A DNA stretch of 64,000 bases from Devosia sp. FJ2-5-3. Lineage in GTDB: Bacteria; Pseudomonadota; Alphaproteobacteria; Rhizobiales; Devosiaceae. The position numbers and the translations under genes were made by a program. This document shows positions 18,138 to 26,637 of this stretch, piece by piece; position 1 is the first letter of the stretch; each line of letters opens with the position of its first letter. The notes under the pieces are model-generated. The model was not told the origin of the DNA. It searched no databases and saw only the letters and a list, made by a program, of their open reading frames with translations. The stretch spans positions 840,501-904,500 of the forward strand of contig NZ_CP104007.1 in NCBI RefSeq assembly GCF_029201545.1, given 5' to 3'.

Positions 18138-20213
18138 ATGACGCGTACCGCACGAGCTGAAGCACAACCCACCGCGGCGCCCATTCTTTCAGTCCGGGAC
18201 CTGCGGGTGGACTTTGTAGGCTCTGGTCGTGCGGTGCCCGTCGTCAGAGGGATAGATTTCGACGTCTATCCGAACGAAGTGCTCTGCATCGTCGGCGAAA
18301 GCGGATCGGGCAAGAGCGTGACTTCCCTGGCGATTACAGGGCTGTTGCCGCCGACCGCCAGGGTTTCCGGCCATGTTCGAATTGGCGACACCGAAATCAT
18401 CGGCGCCGACCCGCAAACGCTCAGGACCATGCGTGGACGTGATGTCGGGTTCATCTTCCAGGACCCCTCGACCACGCTCAATCCGGTGTTGCCAGTTGGC
18501 CGCCAGATCACGGAAGGGCAGATCGCTCACGGCCTCATGCCCAAGCACGAGGCCAATGACAGGGCCGTGTCCCTATTGCGCGAGGTTGATATCGCCGATC
18601 CTGAAGGCAGGGTGGGACAATATCCTCACGAGTTTTCCGGCGGCATGCGCCAGCGTGCGGTCATTGCCATGGCCATGGCGGGGCGACCCAATCTGATCAT
18701 CGCCGATGAGCCGACCACCGCTCTCGACGTTACGGTGCAAGCCCAGGTTCTGTCGGTGCTGGCGCGTCGGCAGGCCGAGACGGGCGCTGCCGTCATCCTG
18801 ATTACGCACGATCTTGGCGTCGTGGCAGAGGTCGCCGACCGAGTGGCGGTGATGTATGGCGGACGGATCGTCGAGACCGGTCCGGTGGGGGAGCTCTTCA
18901 GTGCCCCGCGGCACCCCTATACACGCGCCTTGCTGCGGTCCATCCCGCGGGTCGACGGTCAGTCGGCCAAGCTCGAGCCGATACCCGGCCAGCCGCCGAC
19001 CCCGAGCGATCTGCCATCCGGTTGCAAGTTCCATCCGCGCTGCAGCCTCGGCAACGGGCGATCGATCTGCCAGTCAGATGATCCCGCGCTGCTCGAGGTG
19101 ACCCCGACCCAACATGCGGCGTGCCATTTCGCTCGCGAAATCGGGGTGGAGCCGGCTGCGCCGACGCTTCGGGAACCGGCGATAGATGTTTCGGAGCAAG
19201 CTCCGTTGCTGGTCGTCGACAATCTGAAGGTGCACTTTCCGATCCGGAAGGGGATTTTGCGACGGGTCGTCGGGCATGTCCGAGCGGTCGATGGCGTCAG
19301 CCTTTCCGTGCGCCCCGGCGAAACCGTCAGCCTCGTCGGCGAGTCCGGTTGCGGCAAGACCACGACGGGCCGGACGATCATGGGGCTCATCAAGGCCAGT
19401 TCTGGCAAGATCGCGTTCGATGGCGAGAGTATCCGGGACCTTGGCCGTGGCGATATGCGCCGGGCCCGCCGGCAGATGCAGTATATCTTCCAGGATCCTT
19501 ATTCGTCGCTCAACCCGGTTCTGCAGGTCTCCGACATCGTTGCCGAACCGCTACGCATTCACGGGCTCTATGACGAGTTTGGGGGCGAAAAGCATATTGC
19601 CGAATTGTTCGACATGGTCGGTCTGTCGCGGAGCATGATGACGCGCCTGCCATCGGAGTTTTCCGGTGGTCAGCGGCAGCGGATCGGTATTGCACGGGCG
19701 CTGTCGCTGCGGCCGCGGCTGCTCATTCTGGACGAGCCGGTCGCCGCCCTCGATGTCTCCATCCAGGCCCAGGTCATCAATCTGCTCCAGGATCTGCAAC
19801 GCGAGCTAGGCCTTGCCTACCTCTTTATCGCCCACAATCTCTCGGTCGTGCGGCATATCTCCGATCGCGTCGCGGTGATGTATCTGGGCAAGATCGTCGA
19901 AGAGAGCACGCGGGACGAGCTCTATGACAGGCCAGTCCATCCCTATACCCAGAGCCTCCTTTCGGCAGCGCCAGTGCCGGATCCGGCTGTGAGGGATAGT
20001 CGGCGGCGGATCGTGCTTGAAGGCGAAATTCCCAATCCCGCCAAGCCCCCGAGTGGGTGCACCTTCCACCCGCGCTGCTTTCGGGCGACGGCCACATGCG
20101 TCACCGAGGCTCCGGCCTTTGGGCGATACGAGGCCTCGAAGACGATGGTGGCGTGCCATCACGCCGGACCCCTGGCGCGCAACGTCCCGAAAGCGGAAGA
20201 GGTGCTGAATTGA
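18138..20213 (+). CDS. Fused dipeptide-type ABC transporter ATPase (DppD-DppF fusion)
   Basis: The 691-residue protein holds two complete ABC ATPase domains. The first (about 15-270) has [16 protein letters not shown] and [12 protein letters not shown]. The second (about 355-610) has [17 protein letters not shown] and [12 protein letters not shown]. Each is followed by the oligopeptide-transporter C-terminal region with a conserved FHPRC motif (GCKFHPRC and GCTFHPRC), which in DppD/DppF homologues can hold an iron-sulfur cluster. The fusion replaces the separate D and F subunits. It lies two bases after the binding-protein gene and overlaps the next gene by four bases. Confidence 0.95.
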   Translation: MTRTARAEAQPTAAPILSVRDLRVDFVGSGRAVPVVRGIDFDVYPNEVLCIVGESGSGKSVTSLAITGLLPPTARVSGHVRIGDTEIIGADPQTLRTMRGRDVGFIFQDPSTTLNPVLPVGRQITEGQIAHGLMPKHEANDRAVSLLREVDIADPEGRVGQYPHEFSGGMRQRAVIAMAMAGRPNLIIADEPTTALDVTVQAQVLSVLARRQAETGAAVILITHDLGVVAEVADRVAVMYGGRIVETGPVGELFSAPRHPYTRALLRSIPRVDGQSAKLEPIPGQPPTPSDLPSGCKFHPRCSLGNGRSICQSDDPALLEVTPTQHAACHFAREIGVEPAAPTLREPAIDVSEQAPLLVVDNLKVHFPIRKGILRRVVGHVRAVDGVSLSVRPGETVSLVGESGCGKTTTGRTIMGLIKASSGKIAFDGESIRDLGRGDMRRARRQMQYIFQDPYSSLNPVLQVSDIVAEPLRIHGLYDEFGGEKHIAELFDMVGLSRSMMTRLPSEFSGGQRQRIGIARALSLRPRLLILDEPVAALDVSIQAQVINLLQDLQRELGLAYLFIAHNLSVVRHISDRVAVMYLGKIVEESTRDELYDRPVHPYTQSLLSAAPVPDPAVRDSRRRIVLEGEIPNPAKPPSGCTFHPRCFRATATCVTEAPAFGRYEASKTMVACHHAGPLARNVPKAEEVLN

Positions 20214-21079
20214 CCCAAATATCAGCGTTTTTCCGGGATCTGCGCCGTCATCCCGGCCTTTTCCTCGCATTCTCGTTTCTCGCCATCCTCATCGTGCTTG
20301 CGGCGCTGGCCGATTTCCTGCCGCTCAAGCCATTTGCCCAAAATTTGGTTCGGGCGCTGGAAGCGCCTTCCGGGACGGCTCTTTTCGGCACCGACGAGTT
20401 GGGCAGGGACATCCTTTCCCGGGTCATCTATGGCGCGCGGACATCGCTGTTGACGGCCGGGGCGGCCGTTCTGATCGCGGTCGCCATCGGGGTACCGATA
20501 GGGTTGATCGCCGGGTTTTTTGGCGGCTGGCGGGATGCGGTGCTGATGCGTTTTGTTGACGTGTTGCTGGCCTTGCCGGCAATTCTGTTCGCGATGGCGA
20601 TGATTGCGGTGTTCGGGCGGAGCCAGATGGCGGCCTTCATTGCGGTGGGTATCACCGGGGTTCCGAGCTTTGCCCGCATCACCCGGGCACAGGTGCTTTC
20701 GCTCAAGAAACGCGATTTTGTGACGGCGGTGGAGGCCTTTGGCGGATCCTCGACCTACAATATGTTCCGCACCATCCTGCCCAATTCGTGGAGCCCGATC
20801 CTTGTTCAGGTGGTGGTTCTCTGTTCGGTCGCGATCCTCCTCGAGGCGGCGTTGGCCTTTCTCGGGGTCGGGGTGCCGCCGCCGACGCCGAGTTGGGGCG
20901 AGATGCTTGGGACGGGGAAATCCTATCTCTATGAAGCGCCTTATTATGCGGTGCTTCCGGGGATTGTGCTGACCTTGACCATCCTCTCCTTCGATAGTCT
21001 GGGGCGGTATCTCGACAACCGACTTGGGGGGCGGTCAGCCGTTGCTGGCGGAGCGAAACTGGAGGGCAATACGCCATGA
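20210..21079 (+). CDS. Peptide-type ABC transporter permease (DppC-like)
   Basis: A 289-residue inner-membrane subunit with about six membrane segments and the DppC landmarks LFGTDELGRDILSRVIYGAR and EAALAFLGVGVPPPTPSWGE. The start is taken as the TTG at 20210, which overlaps the upstream TGA (TTGA) and has GGAAGAGG about seven bases before it; it gives the normal DppC length, whereas starts further upstream would add about 50 residues from another frame's gene. Its stop overlaps the DppB start by four bases. Confidence 0.88.
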   Translation: MTQISAFFRDLRRHPGLFLAFSFLAILIVLAALADFLPLKPFAQNLVRALEAPSGTALFGTDELGRDILSRVIYGARTSLLTAGAAVLIAVAIGVPIGLIAGFFGGWRDAVLMRFVDVLLALPAILFAMAMIAVFGRSQMAAFIAVGITGVPSFARITRAQVLSLKKRDFVTAVEAFGGSSTYNMFRTILPNSWSPILVQVVVLCSVAILLEAALAFLGVGVPPPTPSWGEMLGTGKSYLYEAPYYAVLPGIVLTLTILSFDSLGRYLDNRLGGRSAVAGGAKLEGNTP

Positions 21080-22023
21080 TTGGCTTTGTTATCAGGCGAT
21101 TAAGCCAGTTGCTGCCGGTGGTGCTGATTGCCTCTATTGGCGTTTGGGGCATGCTTTACGCGGTGCCGGGCGGTCCAATCGGGAGCCTTGTCGGAGAGAA
21201 CGCGACGCCTCAGCAGATCGCGGCGGTGACGGCCCAGCTGGGACTCGATCGGCCGGTGCTGCTCCAATATTTCGATTGGCTGGTCAAGGCTTTAACTGGC
21301 AATTTCGGCATGTCGATCTTTGGCCGGGAGCCTGTTCTCGATCTCATCGGACAGCGGCTTCCAGCCACCTTACAGCTCGCCGGTGCGGCGACAATCGTGG
21401 CGCTTTCCATTGGAATTCCAGTCGCGATTTTGTCGGCTCTGCGGCCTGGATCCTGGGTTGATCGGGTGTTGAGCGGGTGGAGTGCGGTGGCGCTTGGGGT
21501 GCCGACGTTCTGGCTCGGGATTTTGATGATCCTGCTTTTTGCGGTGCAGTTGCGCTGGTTACCCTCGGCCTCGGCCTATGTGCCGATCTGGGTCGATCCG
21601 ATCGGGGCGATACGGAACCTTGCCATGCCGGCGCTGACGCTGGGGATCTATGTTTCGGGCATTCTCGCGCGCTTCCTGCGGGCCTCGCTGGTGAGCGAAC
21701 TCAATGCCGACTATGTGCGCACGGCGCGGTCCAAGGGCTTGCCGGAACACACAATTGTCGGCGTCCACATCATGCGGAACGCGCTTTTGCCGTTCATCAC
21801 CATTGTGGGGTTGATGGTCGCCAATTTCATCGGCGGGGCGGTGGTGACCGAGGCGGTGTTCACCTATCCGGGGCTGGGGCGGCTGTTGATCCAGGCGATT
21901 TCGACGCGCGATTACCCGCTGATCCAGGGATGTATCATCGTTATCCTCGTGCTCTACATCCTGATCAACCTGGTCGTCGACGTGCTCTATGCCTATGTCG
22001 ATCCTCGCATCGACTACAGTTAG
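21076..22023 (+). CDS. Peptide-type ABC transporter permease (DppB-like)
   Basis: A 315-residue membrane protein with the DppB landmarks: an N-terminal segment GFVIRRLSQLLPVVLI, the loop LGLDRPVLLQYFDWLVKALT, RTARSKGLPEHTIVGVHIMR (coupling loop) and EAVFTYPGLGRLLIQAI near the end. It pairs with the DppC-like protein. The order C then B is the reverse of the common dppB-dppC order. It ends the operon; the following 170 bases contain no terminator hairpin that I can see, only two GTTAGCA direct repeats (22025-22041). Confidence 0.92.
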   Translation: MIGFVIRRLSQLLPVVLIASIGVWGMLYAVPGGPIGSLVGENATPQQIAAVTAQLGLDRPVLLQYFDWLVKALTGNFGMSIFGREPVLDLIGQRLPATLQLAGAATIVALSIGIPVAILSALRPGSWVDRVLSGWSAVALGVPTFWLGILMILLFAVQLRWLPSASAYVPIWVDPIGAIRNLAMPALTLGIYVSGILARFLRASLVSELNADYVRTARSKGLPEHTIVGVHIMRNALLPFITIVGLMVANFIGGAVVTEAVFTYPGLGRLLIQAISTRDYPLIQGCIIVILVLYILINLVVDVLYAYVDPRIDYS

Positions 22024-22192
22024 TGTTAGCAGGATGTTAGCATTTCGAGGGCCCTAAGATGAGAATTGGTGGTTCCAGCCGAGGTTAGGAACAGGAACCA
22101 TCGCCACCAGCAGGGATTGGATCTGTCTGACTGTCGTGCCGCGCCTTGAACGCCGCGGTTCGACTTCCCAGACATGATCCAGGAGCATGCCG

Positions 22193-22735
22193 ATGGCGAG
22201 CCAGACTTCGCAGGACGACGCCCCCAAACTGGCGCAGCGGGACGACAAGGATGGCGCACTGGCCATCGTCGGCAGAAGCGTAACCATCAACCGGCCGCGC
22301 AGCGCGCTCTACGCCTTCTGGCGCGACTTTTCCAACCTCCCCCAATTCATGCACGCGGTCGAAAAGGTCGTGGTCAATGGCGATCGCTCGACGTGGACGA
22401 TGAAGGCTCCGGCCGGGCAGCATGTGACGCTCGAAACCGAACTGGTCGACATGGTCGAAAACAAGATCCTCGGCTGGCAATCGGTCGAGGGATCAGAGAT
22501 CAGGACCAGGGGCCGGGTGACGTTCGAGGATGCGCCAGCCGATCGTGGCACGGTGGTGAGCGCCGAGATCGGCTATGAGCCGCCCGGAGGCGATATCGGC
22601 CGTCTCTTTGCCAAGATTTTCCAGGCCGAGCCCAATATTCAGGCGCGACACGAACTCAAGCGCTTCAAGATGCTCATGGAGACAGGCGAGATCGCCACCG
22701 GGGCCAATCACAAAGACAATGACGGAGAACAATGA
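22193..22735 (+). CDS. SRPBCC family protein (coenzyme Q-binding/cyclase-like)
   Basis: The protein of about 180 residues has a START/Bet v 1-type helix-grip fold: [43 protein letters not shown] and a long C-terminal helix [16 protein letters not shown]. This family binds hydrophobic ligands or cyclises polyketides; no specific ligand is evident. The ATG at 22193 is preferred over one six bases earlier because AGGAG at 22181-22185 then sits seven bases upstream. The stop overlaps the dehydrogenase start by four bases, so the two are translated together. Confidence 0.85.
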   Translation: MASQTSQDDAPKLAQRDDKDGALAIVGRSVTINRPRSALYAFWRDFSNLPQFMHAVEKVVVNGDRSTWTMKAPAGQHVTLETELVDMVENKILGWQSVEGSEIRTRGRVTFEDAPADRGTVVSAEIGYEPPGGDIGRLFAKIFQAEPNIQARHELKRFKMLMETGEIATGANHKDNDGEQ

Positions 22736-23916
22736 TGCGCGCTCTGACCTGGCACGGCACCAATGATGTGCGCGTCGATACCCATCCCGATCCGGAAATC
22801 ATCAATCCCCGGGACGCCATCATCAAGATCACCTCGACGGCGATCTGCGGCTCGGATCTGCACCTTTACGATGGGGTGATCCCCGGCCTGAAATCGGGCG
22901 ACATCCTCGGCCACGAATTCATGGGGGAAGTGGTCGAGACCGGCACCAGGAGCACGCTGCAAAAGGGCCAGCGCGTCGTGGTGCCCTTCACCATTTCCTG
23001 CGGCCAGTGTTTCCATTGCCGCAAGCAGCAGTTCTCAGCCTGCGACAATGGCAATCCTGTCGAAAAACAGGACGCTTCGGAGATGCTCTATGGGCATCCG
23101 ATGGGCGGTGCCTTCGGCTATACCCATCTGACCGGGGGCTATGCCGGTGGGCAGGCGGAATATGTGCGGGTGCCCTTTTCCGATGTCGGCCCGATCGTGA
23201 TCCCGGACGGAATGGAAGACGACGAGGTTCTGTTCCTCTCCGACATTTTGCCCACGGGCTGGATGGCGGCGGAGAATGCGCAGATCGAGCCGGGCGATAC
23301 GGTTGCGGTGTGGGGCGCAGGACCGGTTGGGCTCTTTGCCGTGCAGAGCGCCAAGCTGATGGGGGCAGAGCAGATCATCTGCATCGACCACCATCCGAAC
23401 AGGTTGGCGCTGGCCCAGAAGTTCGGGGCCAAAATCATCAATTTCGAAGAAACCCATGTGCGCGAAGCGCTGATGGAAATGACCGGCGGCATTGGGCCGG
23501 ATGCGGTCATCGACGCGGTGGGCATGGAAGCGCACGGCTTTTCGCCGGACAATGTGCTCGATGTCATCAAGCAGAAGATTGCCCCCGGCGCGGATCGCGG
23601 CCACGCCTTGCGGCAGGCGCTGCTGGCCTGCCGCAAGGGCGGGCGCGTGTCGGTGCCTGGCGTCTATGGCGGTATGCTCGACAAATGGCCGCTCGGGGCG
23701 ATGATGGAAAAGGGTCTGCAGATCCGGAGCGGGCAGACCCATGTGCAGAAATACACCGCGGACCTGCTGGCTCGCATCCAGGAGGGGGAGATCGATACGA
23801 CCTTCCTCATCAGCCACCGTCTTTCGCTCGAGGATGCGCCGACGGGATACAAGAATTTCCGCGATCAGCAGAACGAGTGGATCAAGGTCGTCCTCAAGCC
23901 GGGTGGGGTCGCATGA
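22732..23916 (+). CDS. Zinc-dependent alcohol dehydrogenase (MDR family, formaldehyde dehydrogenase-like)
   Basis: The 394-residue cytosolic enzyme has the catalytic zinc site C39/D42/H44 region ([12 protein letters not shown]), [10 protein letters not shown] with H61, the four-cysteine structural zinc loop [15 protein letters not shown], and the NAD-binding turn VWGAGPVG. The long insert and overall pattern match the glutathione-independent formaldehyde dehydrogenase-like branch, often annotated only as zinc-dependent alcohol dehydrogenase. It overlaps the SRPBCC gene by four bases and the following small gene by four bases, forming a tightly coupled trio whose substrate is unknown. Confidence 0.92.
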   Translation: MMRALTWHGTNDVRVDTHPDPEIINPRDAIIKITSTAICGSDLHLYDGVIPGLKSGDILGHEFMGEVVETGTRSTLQKGQRVVVPFTISCGQCFHCRKQQFSACDNGNPVEKQDASEMLYGHPMGGAFGYTHLTGGYAGGQAEYVRVPFSDVGPIVIPDGMEDDEVLFLSDILPTGWMAAENAQIEPGDTVAVWGAGPVGLFAVQSAKLMGAEQIICIDHHPNRLALAQKFGAKIINFEETHVREALMEMTGGIGPDAVIDAVGMEAHGFSPDNVLDVIKQKIAPGADRGHALRQALLACRKGGRVSVPGVYGGMLDKWPLGAMMEKGLQIRSGQTHVQKYTADLLARIQEGEIDTTFLISHRLSLEDAPTGYKNFRDQQNEWIKVVLKPGGVA

Positions 23917-24167
23917 CAACGCCGAACGAGCTGAGCGACAAGGCGTTGGCGGTCTTTGCTTTCGCCCTCTACCACCAGCTCAGCAGCGGGGAGGTGGTTT
24001 CGGCCGTCACTGTCGCAGACGGGGCAGGCCATCGCATCGACGACAAGGCGACGGCAGAACTGACCGGCCTCGGTCTGGCGCAGACGACGGATGAAAAATT
24101 GATCTTTACGCCCGCTGGCGCGTTGATGCTGTCCCAGCTGGTCGATCGCCTGCGCGGGCGCTGGTAA
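23913..24167 (+). CDS. Small hypothetical protein in the SRPBCC/alcohol dehydrogenase operon
   Basis: An 84-residue protein without recognised family. It begins [20 protein letters not shown], has a mixed alpha/beta look with [20 protein letters not shown] and ends in a basic helix ([12 protein letters not shown]), which resembles a small winged-helix or partner-binding domain. The ATG at 23913 overlaps the dehydrogenase stop (ATGA), so it is very likely translated by coupling. Function is not assigned. Confidence 0.65.
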   Translation: MTTPNELSDKALAVFAFALYHQLSSGEVVSAVTVADGAGHRIDDKATAELTGLGLAQTTDEKLIFTPAGALMLSQLVDRLRGRW

Positions 24168-24277
24168 CGCCAGTTCGGCACCGGTCTGAGCCCGTGAATC
24201 TACCAAAGCTGCCAGCGGCGCGCCTTGGGCCGGGCTGGTGCGTGCTTATTTAACCCATTGATCTAATTATATTTTTT

Positions 24278-24302
24278 GGAACAAAAGGGCTTGCATTCCG
24301 TT
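24278..24302 (+). promoter_or_regulatory. Candidate EcfG-type general stress promoter
   Basis: GGAAC at 24278-24282, a 16-base spacer and CGTT at 24299-24302 match the alphaproteobacterial EcfG (RpoE2) consensus exactly. The site is 55 bases upstream of the first gene of the stress-envelope operon, behind an AT-rich stretch. The nature of the downstream genes fits general stress control. Confidence 0.65.
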
Positions 24303-24356
24303 GTGATCTCGAAAGCGGCTGCGTGTCAGTCGCATGATTCACGAGGAGTATTGCAA

Positions 24357-25103
24357 ATGAGCAGCGACAATCCCGGTGGTTCGCCAGGGGGTGTATCGTC
24401 CACTCCCATTCCCGCGCAGGCCGAGCGCGACCTGACCAAGGTTGCCGAAACGGCCCAGCACGACCTTGAAGCGATCAAGCGGCAAGCGGCTGACGATGTG
24501 CGCGAGCTGGGCAAGGAAGCCGGCGCCAAGGTCGGAGAGGTCAAGGAGAAGGCCAAATCCTTCGCCGTCGAGCAGAAGGATTTTGCCGCTGGCCAGATTG
24601 GCGGCATTGCCAGTGCAATCGGCAAGGTAGCCGATGAGCTGGACGGCTCGGACCAGCCGGTCGTGGGCCGCTATGCACGCGACCTCGCCTCGGGCCTCAC
24701 CAATCTCGGCAAGACCATCGAAAATCGCGACGTCGACGATCTGATGGGCCTCGCCCAGGATTTCGGACGCAAGCAGCCCCTGGCCTTTCTGGGTGCAGCG
24801 GCATTGGCGGGGTTTGTCGCCAGCCGGTTTGCCCTGGCCTCGTCGCATCGTCTCGAGAGCAAGTCTTCGATGGTGAACTCGACCGGCGGCGCGCAAAACC
24901 GGGGCGGAATGGCGCCGGGCTCCACGAGCTATAGCGGCGGCAATCCGGGTCGGACCCAGCCAGGCTCTTCCTATGGCAGCGGCCAGACAGGCTCGTCCGG
25001 GACCGGCATGCAAGGCGGCTCTGGCATGGGTTCGGAGAGCTATCGCAGTGAAACGTCGCAGGCCACCCAGAACACCCAGACAGATCGCAAGGGAGGCTTG
25101 TGA
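24357..25103 (+). CDS. Nutrient deprivation-induced protein-like, LEA-like amphipathic protein
   Basis: The 248-residue protein starts at the ATG at 24357 behind GAGGAG. An N-terminal helical region (about 18-95) rich in Ala, Lys and Glu (for example LEAIKRQAADDVRELGKEAG and KVGEVKEKAKSFAVEQKDFA) looks amphipathic and LEA-like. A hydrophobic patch FLGAAALAGFVASRFALA (about 143-160) could touch the membrane. The last 75 residues are Gly/Ser/Gln-rich and likely disordered. Homologues annotated as nutrient deprivation-induced proteins sit beside holin-like and DUF3618 genes in Hyphomicrobiales, as here. Stress promoter upstream; stop overlaps the next start. Confidence 0.75.
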   Translation: MSSDNPGGSPGGVSSTPIPAQAERDLTKVAETAQHDLEAIKRQAADDVRELGKEAGAKVGEVKEKAKSFAVEQKDFAAGQIGGIASAIGKVADELDGSDQPVVGRYARDLASGLTNLGKTIENRDVDDLMGLAQDFGRKQPLAFLGAAALAGFVASRFALASSHRLESKSSMVNSTGGAQNRGGMAPGSTSYSGGNPGRTQPGSSYGSGQTGSSGTGMQGGSGMGSESYRSETSQATQNTQTDRKGGL

Positions 25104-25519
25104 TGCCCGGCAATACTGAAAGCCGCCCGCTGGCAGAATTGTTGGGTGGGCTTGTGAGCGACCTCTCCACCCTTTTCCGTCAGGAAGTCCAACTCGCCAA
25201 GACTGAAGCCGGCGAGAAGGTCTCCCAGACCATGGGTGGGGTCTCTTCGATTGCGATCGGGGGCGTTCTGGCCCTCGGTGCGCTCGGGGTGTTCCTCAGC
25301 GCGGTGGTGTCGCTGGTCGCGGCCTTCTTCGTCAATCAGGGCATGGACCCGACCATGGCCAATGCGCTGGCGGCGATCATCGTTACCGTCATCGTCGGCA
25401 TTATCGGTTGGACTTTCATTTCCAAGGGGTTGAACGCCCTCAAGGCGAGCAATCTCAATCTGAACAGGACGGCAGCCTCGCTTGGTCGAGACGCCGACAT
25501 CGTCAAGGAGCGGCTGTGA
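25103..25519 (+). CDS. Phage holin family protein (DUF1469-like small membrane protein)
   Basis: The 138-residue protein has a cytoplasmic N-terminus with LGGLVSDLSTLFRQEVQLAK, typical of the holin superfamily III-like DUF1469 proteins, then two membrane segments (IGGVLALGALGVFLSAVVSL and ALAAIIVTVIVGIIGWTFI). The ATG at 25103 overlaps the upstream TGA and has GGGAGG six bases before it; a GTG three bases earlier is too close. In bacteria without phage context these are chromosomal envelope-stress proteins, not lysis proteins. It lies between the LEA-like gene and the DUF3618 gene in one operon. Confidence 0.85.
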   Translation: MPGNTESRPLAELLGGLVSDLSTLFRQEVQLAKTEAGEKVSQTMGGVSSIAIGGVLALGALGVFLSAVVSLVAAFFVNQGMDPTMANALAAIIVTVIVGIIGWTFISKGLNALKASNLNLNRTAASLGRDADIVKERL

Positions 25520-26589
25520 TGGCATATGACAGCGACAACAAGAGTTCGGCCGAACTGCAGCGCGAGATCGAAATGCAGCGCAGCCGGGTCGAGGACACGA
25601 TCGACCAGATCCAGGACAAGCTTTCGCCCGGCCAGCTGGTGGATGAATTGCTGGCCTATACCAAGGGCGGCGGCGGCGAATTTGTCGCCAGCCTGCAGCG
25701 CAATGTGACGGCCAATCCGCTGCCGGTGGCGCTGCTTGGCGTCAGCATTGCCTGGCTGATGGCCAAGCCGGCCTCGGCCAGTGCGGATCTGTCCAGCACT
25801 GCCCGCTCGGACCGGCAATGGGACAACAGCATCAATCGCAATCGCGCCTATGGCGTCGATGACGACGATGATTTCGACGAATATGAAGATTACCCGGTGA
25901 CCATCATCTCGGGTGACAGCCTGCAGCGCCTCGGCAGTGTGCGTGACGAGCGCGGCCGCAGCTTCAGCGAGTTCGCCGACGATAGCGGTCGCAAATTCAA
26001 GGCAAGAGCCGATGAAAGCGGGCGCCGCGCCGGGCACTTCATGGATGAGGCCGGAAATCGCTACAAGGGTTTCACCAATGCCGCAGGCGAGCAGGTGAAA
26101 CACTTCCGCGACGAAGCCGGCAATATCCTCGACGAGGCTTCCGGCTGGGCTGCAGAAAACTGGCAGAAGGCGCGCGAAAAGCTCCACGACGCCCGTGACG
26201 CAATCAGCTCGGGTGCCGACATGGGCAAGGCCCGCGCTGCGCAGGCCGGCGACGCCATGATGAACCAGGTCGACAGCCTCAACCGGACCATCATGCACCA
26301 GTTCCGCGACCAGCCGCTGGTGGGTGGAGCACTGGCCTTCGCGCTGGGTGCTGCACTCGGCGCGACCCTGCCGCGAACCGAGCAGGAAGATGCGCTGATG
26401 GGCGAGGCGGCCGACGCGGTCAAGGGCAAGGTGGGCGAGACTGCCTCCGAGCTCTATGAACAAGGCCGCGACAAGGCTGCCGAACTTTATGCGAACGCCA
26501 GCGAGAAGACGGGCGAAATCTACCAGCAGGCCAAGGAAGGCCTGATCGGAGAGACCAATCCGGGCTCTGGCGACTCCAGCACCAATTGA
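25519..26589 (+). CDS. DUF3618 domain protein with six 11-residue repeats
   Basis: The 356-residue protein begins with a DUF3618 region (about 10-45, LQREIEMQRSRVEDTIDQIQ, then KLSPGQLVDELLAY) and a hydrophobic stretch NPLPVALLGVSIAWLMAKP (67-84). After an acidic linker (114-123) come six consecutive 11-residue units (143-208, consensus DExGRxxxxFx). An amphipathic helix, a second hydrophobic stretch GGALAFALGAALGATL (269-284) and a LEA-like tail (304-343, LYEQGRDKAAE, LYANASEKTGE) follow. Units of 11 residues recall LEA group 3 and membrane-lying amphipathic proteins. The ATG overlaps the upstream TGA by one base. Likely a stress-induced, membrane-associated structural protein; the precise role is unknown. 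Confidence 0.85.
   Translation: MAYDSDNKSSAELQREIEMQRSRVEDTIDQIQDKLSPGQLVDELLAYTKGGGGEFVASLQRNVTANPLPVALLGVSIAWLMAKPASASADLSSTARSDRQWDNSINRNRAYGVDDDDDFDEYEDYPVTIISGDSLQRLGSVRDERGRSFSEFADDSGRKFKARADESGRRAGHFMDEAGNRYKGFTNAAGEQVKHFRDEAGNILDEASGWAAENWQKAREKLHDARDAISSGADMGKARAAQAGDAMMNQVDSLNRTIMHQFRDQPLVGGALAFALGAALGATLPRTEQEDALMGEAADAVKGKVGETASELYEQGRDKAAELYANASEKTGEIYQQAKEGLIGETNPGSGDSSTN
25945..26142 (+). repeat. Six tandem 33-bp coding units (11-residue repeats)
   Basis: The units read DERGRSFSEFA, DDSGRKFKARA, DESGRRAGHFM, DEAGNRYKGFT, NAAGEQVKHFR and DEAGNILDEAS. Position 4 is always Gly, position 1 is Asp or Asn, and positions 7-10 alternate basic and aromatic residues. The repeats are conserved in protein, not in exact DNA, so they are old and under selection. 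Confidence 0.8.
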
Positions 26590-26595
26590 CCGGAA

Positions 26596-26622
26596 GGGGA
26601 GGCGAAAGCCTCCCCGCCTTTT
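26596..26622 (+). terminator. Hairpin with T-rich tail between DUF3618 and YihY genes
   Basis: GGGGAGGC and GCCTCCCC form a perfect 8-bp stem with a GAAA tetraloop (26596-26615), followed by GCCTTTTCTT. It lies 23 bases before the YihY start, so it would act as a partial terminator or attenuator that lowers YihY expression relative to the stress genes. Confidence 0.55.
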
Positions 26623-26637
26623 CTTGCGGGGTAAATC

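Noticed and set aside
25103..25519. Holin-like gene as a sign of a prophage
   Set aside because: No lysin, capsid, portal or integrase genes are nearby; this family is common in non-phage stress operons.
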